A stretch of DNA of 64,000 bases from Sphagnum compactum. Its lineage: Eukaryota > Bryophyta > Sphagnopsida > Sphagnales. Position numbers and translations under genes: made by a program. The number at the start of each line of letters is the position of its first letter. Positions within the stretch are counted from its first letter, which is position 1. The notes below the pieces were generated by a model. That model saw only the letters and a list, made by a program, of their open reading frames with translations. It had not been told where the DNA came from and made no database searches. The stretch lies in NCBI GenBank assembly GCA_965153455.1, contig OZ234496.1:2418001-2482000 (forward strand), in the 5' to 3' direction. Below, in pieces: positions 56,777 through 64,000 of this stretch.

Positions 56777-57502
56777 TCTCTCTCTCTCTCTGGTGTGTTT
56801 TTTTTCTTCAGGTGGTCCATCATAGCAGCTCGTATGCCCGGCCGCACTGACAATGAAATAAAAAACTACTGGAACACTCATCTGAAGAAGAAAATCAGCA
56901 ACAACAACAACAGCAGCAGCAGCAGCAGCAGCAACAACAAGAAGATCTCTAGTATTAGAAGGAGTAGTCGGAGTACTACTACTACTACTACTACCCTCCA
57001 TCCTTCTTCTGCTTCTTCTTCTTCTACCCATCAAGAATTGACAAAGCTGCAGCATCAACAATCCTTGAAATCACCATGCCATCATCAACAATTCTCAATG
57101 ATGACGAATCTAATTAGCAGGAACAGTAATGCAGCAACAGCTCAGGCTGCAGCGGCTGTTTTGATTCTTCCTGATGATGAAACAGGCGCTACAGTAGCTG
57201 CTGCTGACAAATCAAAAGATTTTCACTACTGCAATCATCACCATCATCACCATCATGAGCTCCTTGAAGCACATTGCATCCACAGCTCATGCCCAACAAA
57301 AAACCCAAATCTAGTCTCATCTTTGCCAGCAGAAACAACACTATCTTCGACTGCACAGCTGAAGCAAGCAAAGAATCCAAATCCAAATGCAAATCATGTG
57401 AATAAGAAGCTCAATGATGATGGTAAAATCATCAACAATGAATCTATTCCCAATCCAAAATTTCATTCACATTGTAGAAGAATTGATCCTTTTGCAGTAT
57501 AA
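55820..57502 (+). CDS. R2R3-MYB transcription factor, 3 exons
   Basis: Exons 55820-55991, 56349-56478 and 56812-57502 join in phase at GT-AG sites to give 330 residues. R2 (about residues 26-77) has Trp30, Trp50 and Trp70; R3 (78-128) has Ile83 in place of the first Trp, then Trp102 and Trp121, with [20 protein letters not shown]. Both introns sit at the positions typical of plant R2R3 genes. The bHLH-binding signature in R3 is not complete: the usual DLxxR is DRLIIQ. The C-terminal half is low-complexity (Asn, Ser, Thr, His runs). Such proteins bind MYB-core/AC-type DNA sites in the nucleus; the target pathway is not readable here. I use the ATG at 55820; the frame can be opened further only with a non-ATG codon. 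Intron 1 contains a telo-box-like TTAGGGTTT near 56307, and intron 2 ends in a GT/CT run. Confidence 0.95.
56746..56791. repeat. (GT)n(CT)n microsatellite next to a splice acceptor
   Basis: About fourteen GT units then about eight CT units lie just upstream of the acceptor at 56810-56811 and supply most of its pyrimidine tract. Confidence 0.9.
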
Positions 57503-58134
57503 TTATTCCATGGCGATGGTACTGAGACCAGCAGCAGCAGCAAACTGAGACTTGAAGAATGTGGCAGCACCCAGGCTGCAACATGAAAATTTGGCAACAG
57601 GTCCAGATCCATGATCACCAGTTTGTTTGTTTTTGTTGTTGCAGATCTGCTGGAGGTCCAATGTGGGGAGCTTGCTATCAATATCAATCCTTGCAGGTTT
57701 CGAATACCATCCGTTACAGAAAACATGAAACACATGAGGTAATAATGTAAGAACTTTTTTATATGCTTTCAGTTTGGTTGCATGAAGAAGATTGTCACAG
57801 GTGCAACCTTCAGATGTTGAAAGAATGAGAGATCGAGTAGATCTCTGCTGCAATGCGATGATCTTTGTTTTCCTTTCTTTTCTTTCTGCTATAAAAGGAA
57901 AGGAAACAAAGATCATCAGATGTCATCATCTTGTAGCAAAATGTCCAGACAAAGATCATTGCCATCTTTTGTTTCCTTTCTGCTAGCTCCAAGAGTGAAG
58001 CAAACAACATCAATGTACTGTAATCTGATCGATGTTGTTGAGATTTGATAATGAAAATTCTCAAGGGCTTTTGGGTTTTTGGTTCATGCAAAGCAATGTG
58101 TGGGTTTAAGAATCAAGTTTGAAGGACCTTTTGG
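57503..58134. other. MYB 3' region or intron
   Basis: Between the stop codon of MYB exon 3 and the open frame at 58135. It includes the hairpin at 57857-57917. It may be 3' untranslated sequence, or an intron if the later frame is a further MYB exon. Confidence 0.5.
57857..57917 (+). ncRNA. hairpin-forming inverted repeat
   Basis: GATGATCTTTGTTTTCCTTT (57857-57876) pairs with GGAAAGGAAACAAAGATCATC (from 57897) over about 20 bp with one bulged base. The loop is about 20 bases. If transcribed as MYB 3' sequence or intron it would form a stable stem of small-RNA precursor size, though shorter than most plant miRNA stems. A related AGACAAAGATCATT sequence follows near 57948. I call it a structural element; any RNA product is inference. 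Confidence 0.4.
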
Positions 58135-58602
58135 GTGTTTCGGAGGAGGGGCAGACAAAGGGAGGAGGAAAGTCTAGCTGCTAATTCACAAGCTGCAACA
58201 ACCACTACTACTACAACTAGTAGTTGGTGTGCTACAGTGGCAGCAAAGGAGAATGAAGTTGTTGGCAAGGAGGAGGAGGAGGATGAAAATCTCCACTGCC
58301 ACATAACTGGAGAAGAAACATATTATGACTACTCGTGTAAGCAAGAAGAAACTGAATTTGATTGTGTTGCAATGCCAGTGTCATCACACCATGATGACAA
58401 CACATTTCTACAGATTTTGTGTTCAGATGCAATCATCTGGGACATGGATCAAACACCACTCCTTCTTCCCACCCAAATCGGAGATTTGTTCAGTACTTTC
58501 TCAAATACAGAGCCTACAACCTTGGATGCCTCAACCACTTGCCAATTATGGGATTTGGATGTCATTTCATCAACCACCCATCATGGAGTATCACCTCTAT
58601 GA
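58135..58602 (+). CDS. acidic open frame, possible extra C-terminal MYB exon
   Basis: An open frame of about 155 codons without its own good ATG start (it opens with GTG). It has a Thr-run, an acidic patch KEEEEDENLH, and the Trp/acidic motifs IIWDMDQTPLLLPTQIGDLF and CQLWDLDVIS, which look like the C-terminal activation segments of R2R3-MYB proteins. It lies 630 bp downstream of the MYB gene on the same strand. It could be a fourth exon spliced from within or near the end of exon 3, or a leftover of a longer ancestral tail. I could not choose a donor and acceptor with confidence. Confidence 0.45.
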   Translation: MFRRRGRQREEESLAANSQAATTTTTTTSSWCATVAAKENEVVGKEEEEDENLHCHITGEETYYDYSCKQEETEFDCVAMPVSSHHDDNTFLQILCSDAIIWDMDQTPLLLPTQIGDLFSTFSNTEPTTLDASTTCQLWDLDVISSTTHHGVSPL

Positions 58603-58950
58603 CAACATGTCCTCTAAGATTATCATCATCTTCATTCTCTTCCTACAACCTCTATGAAGACATCTCCTCTACTATTGTCATTGTCATCATCTTCTTAATC
58701 TTCTTCCAATTTCTATGAAAACATCTCCTCTCCTATTGTCATCATCATGATCTTGTTCTTCTTCTCCATACAAGCTCAAGATGACAAGATCTCCTATCAT
58801 GTTATCATCATCATCATCTTCTTCCTACAATCTCTATGACAATATCTCCTCTCCTAAAGTTATCAACATCATTTTCTTCTTCTTCCTACAAACTAGATGA
58901 CAACATCCCCTCTCGTATTATTAATTGCCATCATCTTCTTCTTCCTCTTT
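58590..58950. repeat. degenerate repeat of about 65-75 bp, 5 units
   Basis: The words CTATGACAACAT(G/C)TCCTCT, TATTGTCATCATC and TTCTTCTTCCTACAA recur about five times. The array starts at the end of the acidic frame. Confidence 0.85.
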
Positions 58951-61900
58951 TGGCTCCACATCAACTCTATACAAAGTCCAACAATTTAGATTGGAGAATA
59001 GTATAGAGTGAAATTTTTGCCTTGTGCTCTTTGTATGGTAGGGTGTTGGGACTTACGAATGTACAACACACATGTGCACACACACATGCACATGTGTGGA
59101 TACCACGCAATGATAAAATGCAACATGTATTTTGAGTCTTTGTAATGCTAAAGCAAATGAAGTACGTATGTTGTTGTTGCATCATGGATAGACAAAAGAG
59201 GCCATAATGGGGGCATGTTGTGTGGAAGGAAGGATTGTTGGTGGAACAAAGGTCAAGAATACAGGGGTTTTGGTTAGTAGTGATTTTTAAAAAAAATCAT
59301 TTATGAATGTATCTTCTTGCTTCAATTCATAGTTATGTGTAGGGTGTCGGTAGAGGAGTGAGGAGTTCCCTAAATAATTGCCCCTATGCAAGGGTTGAAA
59401 ATAATCATTTGAAGAACTCCTTGCTTAGAAGTATTTACATGTTACCTTGTAAAAAGTGTGTAGGTGAATTTTTAAATTTCTTTTACCTTTTTCCCATGAT
59501 ACCTGATGGGTACCCATTGAGTATTATTGCAAAAAAGTTGGAAAAATGACGCTAGGCTTTATGAAAAAGTGAAAAATTGGTGTTGGGCTTGTTGTGGGCA
59601 TTACGTTTTGTAAAACTTGAAAGGCTTTTATTTTCAACTATGGGGTTTGAACTAAGATTGAGAGCTTCTTCAAATGAAACATGCCTTCATTTTTTAATGG
59701 GCCTTGCCAAGTAGGTATTATAGATTTTTTTAAAAGGAAAAAAATTGATATTGTTGTCAAAACTCAATTCAATGTGGATTGACTTCTAGATTTTTTATGT
59801 TTGGCAAGTTATCTTTAAATAAGGGTTGTGAAGTCTCTCATCCTATGAATTATAAACTTTGTGTGTATGTTTTACTTGTTAATTTCAATCGTGTCAAATG
59901 TCAATTTAATAGTGTTTGACAAATTTGCTTGCTATAATAAATGTCTTTTTCCTTCATTAGACCAAAATTGCAATATTGATTGCCGTAACACAAAGAGTTC
60001 CAACCAAATATGTGTAGGATCAGTTTATGGAAATAGTAATCATGGAAGGTGTGGTTTATTTGCATTTCTCCTCCCCCACATGTTACAAGATGTGTAATGT
60101 TCTCCGATTATGAATTTGAAAAACATCACACTCACCATGTACTTATTATATTTTCATCATCTTTTCATTGTTTAAACATGTAAAAGGGGCAAAGGGTGAC
60201 CACACCTTTAAAAGGGCAAAAAAAAAAGTTGGGTGGAAAAGATGTAAAGTAAAACAAATACCATATAACAACTCCAAGGGAATTTTTCATGTGTTTTTCA
60301 ATAAAACATTTGGGTAGGAAACTCATGTGAGGCTTCATTAGTTCCTTAGTTGACGTGGCAATAATTCTAAATTCTAAATGAATCTCATGTGTGAGTTTTT
60401 GACCAACATTTTTGAACTTGATGAAACCATAGTTTTATGGTCTTTTGTTTAATAGATAAAACACTCAATGGGAAAACTCTAATAACAAAACTAAACAAGT
60501 GCTATGAATTATATATAATGTGAAGTTTAACTCGTAAACATCACAATGACCCAAAGTATTTTAGTGCCTTTCACTACTATACCTACCTAGACTCGTAGTC
60601 AAATTTTTTAGCATGACTATGTTGCAGGAGTTATGTCATTCCTACTTTCCTACCCTTTTGATGACCCATTTGTACCTCTCAACCTCTTTTAGAGCTTTTT
60701 TGGGAGCCTAGGTATAACATGATATAAAGTTCTAACAATTCCAATGTCCCTAGTTTTGCTATCTATTTGATGCTACACATAATGAAATGTGAAAGGGCTT
60801 AAGAATAATACATGTGCCTGAATTCAAAATGGGTAAGATAAGAATGCTGCACCAGCTTTCACTAGCTAAGTTCTACACACTACAAGGTTCATGATTGCAG
60901 CAAAATGTGAAATCAATCCCATTACATCACGCTCTTGGAAGCGGAAAAAAAACTCCAAGAATTGTTCTCCTTTAGCACTGGGCATTTTCCTTTGCCAGGC
61001 AGCATTCTGCCATTGGTAGAAACAAGTTTGCTTACTGATGGGTGTACATTGCTCAATGACCACAATCCAAAAGAGCTCTACTTCTCAAGTGGGCTATTCA
61101 TTAATAAAAAAAGAAAAAAAGAAAGCATGTGTTTGCATTCTGCATCAATTGGGAGCTCATGCAAACACAAAACATAATTGTTAGCTGCACTCTCAGATAA
61201 GAAAAGTAGTATTGCATATGAGATTCAAAAGAAAACTCCATACAACGCTTTGAAGGTAAGTATTACATCAATTCTGAGCAAATCAAAACAAAGACCACAA
61301 GAATGAGTGATCTAATTTTCCAGTTTTGATCATGTTCTTGCTTTTAAAGAGCACCTTTTGGTTTCTGTCCTTGCTAGCTAGCTCTATTATTTTGAAGGGG
61401 ACTTCTAGTTCCAGTTTCACCTTCTGTTTTTTTTCAATCGAAATACTAGCTCTGGTGCAATTCTGATTGCGAGTTCTTCAAATTGCTAAAACTCCCAGTT
61501 CCAAGTTTGGTTCTGGCAGGAATTTGGTAGCACAACCTTAGCACTCAAAGAGACATAGCTAATTAAGATTTAAGTCAATTATCCTCATTCAAGGTGCAAC
61601 AAGCTTTTGTGGATTAGCTTCATTTCATACTAGCTCTATGCCCCAAGTTAAAACCAATGTTGTTTAGTTCCATAATTTTTGGCCAAGTTCAAACTTGGGT
61701 TTGGTTCTAAAAATTTTTAGCCTTCACTTTATTGGGATACACAAAGCACCCGCCATTGAGCTTTCTTACATGTTCATTTTCAGGTATTTATTTGTGTCCT
61801 TTTTCATTACACATAGAACTCGAGGCAAGTTATTGCATAAGCTTAGAACCTCAACCTAAAGCCTAGAGTTGAAACTTGGGATGGTAAATTTTATTTTCCC

Positions 61901-64000
61901 TTATACACATGTAGGTAAAACTCAAAAATCTAATTGCAAAATGAATGTTGTACCAATAAACTGAGAAGCAAACATGGGGATAATATAATCATTCATTGAC
62001 ATTATGAATGATTTTTTAATTTTATCATTACAATTTTATGGATAATTTTTTTTTTTTCCATAAATTAAATTAACTATAGCTTCATGAAACACAATCTAAT
62101 TATATATGATATAACATTTGTTGAATAATATAATATAAATTCCATTATAGATGTATTCCATTATTTCATGGTTATGGTTTAAGATACCCTTATTTTAAAA
62201 ATGTTCTAACTATATTACCATTATTATGCTAACATCCACCCCATGGTCATTGTTGTTTTAGATTATATATATATTCTAGGTAAATTGACCTAGTGTTGTT
62301 GATGACACTAGGTTTTTTCCTCCCACTCCTCTAAAGGTGCCACAATTTCTTTCAAACCTATGTATAACTATTGTTGGCAACAATAGGGGGGTTTTTTTTT
62401 TTTTCCATTCTTTGTCAAGGGTGCCATGATTTTTTTCAAATTTAACCAACAAACAATTGGATTTGAATGTTTTAGATATTTTGAAACTACATAATGTCAT
62501 TAGTAATAATAAGTTTTTGAAATAAACTAAAATTCGGTTTTAAGCACCTTAATTAGCTTTTTCAAACAATTTACTATCATAGATGACAATGAGGTTTTCT
62601 TAATAATTATTTATTTTCAAGGCACCCTAGTTTTCCACAAAGTTAATATATAACATTGTTGACAACAATTGGGCAGGGGGGGGGTTGACATTCATTCCAT
62701 GACAATATTTCTTGAATTGCTTAACATTGTTCATGAAAATGATTTCTTCAACAAAATTTTAAAAATCATTTTGGTCTCACCATCATATTTTCCTCTACTA
62801 TCACAATTTCATTATCCATTATTATTAAATGAAATTCAAGTTTGAGATATTAATATTTGGACAACAAATGATGATGGATACAAATATTTTTGAAATTATT
62901 TATCTTCTAATCGTGGATGAATTTCATCCAATGTTTTATTTATTTAATCCAAATCACAAATGAAGTTCATCCATGCAAAAATGATATTCATCTATATGAA
63001 ATCATTCATCTATGTACATATTCATCCATGTAGGTGGATTAAATTACATTAAAATTTAAGTTCCAAGCTCAAATTTTCAAGTTTAGGCTTCACATTCATG
63101 CACAAGCCATCCTCTTTTATGCCTATTATAAAACAATACAAATTGTATTATCAATATTACTTTCAACACCTACAATCTATTGTTTCAACTCATTCAAAAT
63201 CATCTATAGACTATATTCACACATTTTTCTTATTACAATTATTGTTCCATTATTTCCTAGATTCTAAATTATACTGGACAAGCGTAATTTATGATTAAAG
63301 TTTAATTATTCATTCCAAAAAAACAACAGTTCCAGAGTATATTCATTGTTTCTTTATCAATTTCCTACTATTTTTTCTTACTCATAATTGAACATATCAA
63401 ACATTTGTAATGTAAAGTGTAGAAATCAGAAATGAAAAACATGAAAAATATGTGGTTCATAGTCCAACAAAACTCTAAACTCCATATTGTGTTTCTATTT
63501 TATATCTAGCAACTCTCTAAGTCTAATTTTGTGTGTAACAAAAACAATTTCTCACCTTCATTGAATTCCAGAACTACATCCTAAATCCTTTCCCTCCAAA
63601 AGTAATTTGAAAATCAAATTGATCAAAGGTCTTAATCATGTCCACTAATCAAATGCCTCCATCCTGCCTTGTTAAACCTTTGCCATTCACAAGATAACAT
63701 CTTGTTCTTGTGTTTTTGCAAGAAAACAAAACTTCTCCCTCCTTCACTTCCATGGTTCCTTGCACATGTTTCTTCACCAAGCACACAAGCAAGATCTTTT
63801 TGAAAAGAACAAGAGTTTGGAAAAAATGTTGAACTTTCACATGCAAGATAAAACCATCAAATTGGGGATGAAATTGGTTTTCCACCAAAATTGGTGAAAA
63901 AACTAATTTCATCTCCTTTATTTTTCATTTGGAAATTTTTGTTTTATGTTCCATCCCTAATTGGGCACAATTAATGGGTTCCAACGCCTAGTTTAATCTA
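58951..64000. other. AT-rich non-coding DNA
   Basis: No gene recognised; the longest frames are about 90 codons. It contains a CA/TG-rich palindromic patch near 59068-59098, a partial copy of the interspersed repeat (61215-61640), a T-tract near 62390-62404 and a G-tract near 62676-62684. Confidence 0.5.
61215..61640 (+). repeat. interspersed repeat family, copy 6 (eroded)
   Basis: The start (GAAAACTCCATACAACGCTT, TGAAGGTAAG, ACCACAAGAATGAGTG) and the end (AATTATCCTCATTCAAGG, GTGCAACAAGCTTTTGTGG, TTAGCTTCATTTCAT) match the copy at 26715-27160 with a similar distance between them. The middle has diverged. Confidence 0.65.

Overview
The window is nuclear DNA of a land plant. The evidence is spliceosomal GT-AG introns, plant gene families (R2R3-MYB, PLS-type PPR protein, SUF4-like zinc finger protein, plant tyrosine aminotransferase family), TTTAGGG telomere-type motifs and Tourist-like MITEs. 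Most of the sequence is AT-rich and poor in CpG, with only six convincing protein genes in 64 kb. The PPR protein, built of repeated cassettes of the MYAKCG...VFDxM type, resembles those of mosses, lycophytes and ferns. A seed-free plant is therefore my best guess, but the species cannot be fixed from this window.

Layout. 1-3.5 kb: AT-rich, nothing recognised. 3.5-5.3 kb (minus): an intronless gene for a type II membrane protein with an Ig/filamin-like domain and a GDS...DxxH esterase domain (NXPE/PC-esterase-like). 8.5-8.95 kb: a Tourist-like MITE. 10.0-14.2 kb (minus): an eight-exon tyrosine/nicotianamine aminotransferase-like gene whose first intron carries a 70-bp minisatellite. 14.3-16.9 kb: a CpG-rich, simple-repeat-rich upstream region. 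17-26 kb: repeats, including a second MITE and dispersed repeat pairs. 26.3-28.0 kb (minus): a three-exon gene for RNA polymerase III subunit C11 (POLR3K/RPC11). 30.1-32.2 kb (plus): an intronless 694-residue PPR gene. 33.1-38.7 kb (minus): a seven-exon SUF4/BuGZ-type zinc finger gene that reconstructs to 400 residues. 39-53 kb: AT-rich non-coding DNA with short tandem duplications, a GC-rich island and a foldback. 53.25-54.95 kb: a 12-copy tandem array of about 134-146 bp units, followed by a GAA-rich compound repeat. 55.8-57.5 kb (plus): a three-exon R2R3-MYB gene, with a further possible acidic C-terminal exon at 58.1-58.6 kb. 59-64 kb: AT-rich, no genes recognised.

I rebuilt the exon structures by following reading-frame phase across GT-AG junctions. 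The aminotransferase (from exon 2 on), POLR3K, SUF4 and MYB genes each join without a frame break. The genes do not form a pathway. They are ordinary dispersed nuclear genes: transcription by Pol III, organelle RNA processing, chromatin/flowering or spindle regulation, amino acid metabolism, a MYB regulator and a secretory-pathway esterase.

The least expected signals are non-coding. One is an interspersed repeat family, apparently without a coding region, with about six copies all in the same orientation, three or more of them in SUF4 introns. Others are two intact Tourist-like MITEs with TTA target duplications, two further dispersed repeat pairs, a hairpin just 3' of the MYB gene, and the large tandem array upstream of that gene. 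I see no evidence of a dedicated new multi-gene system.
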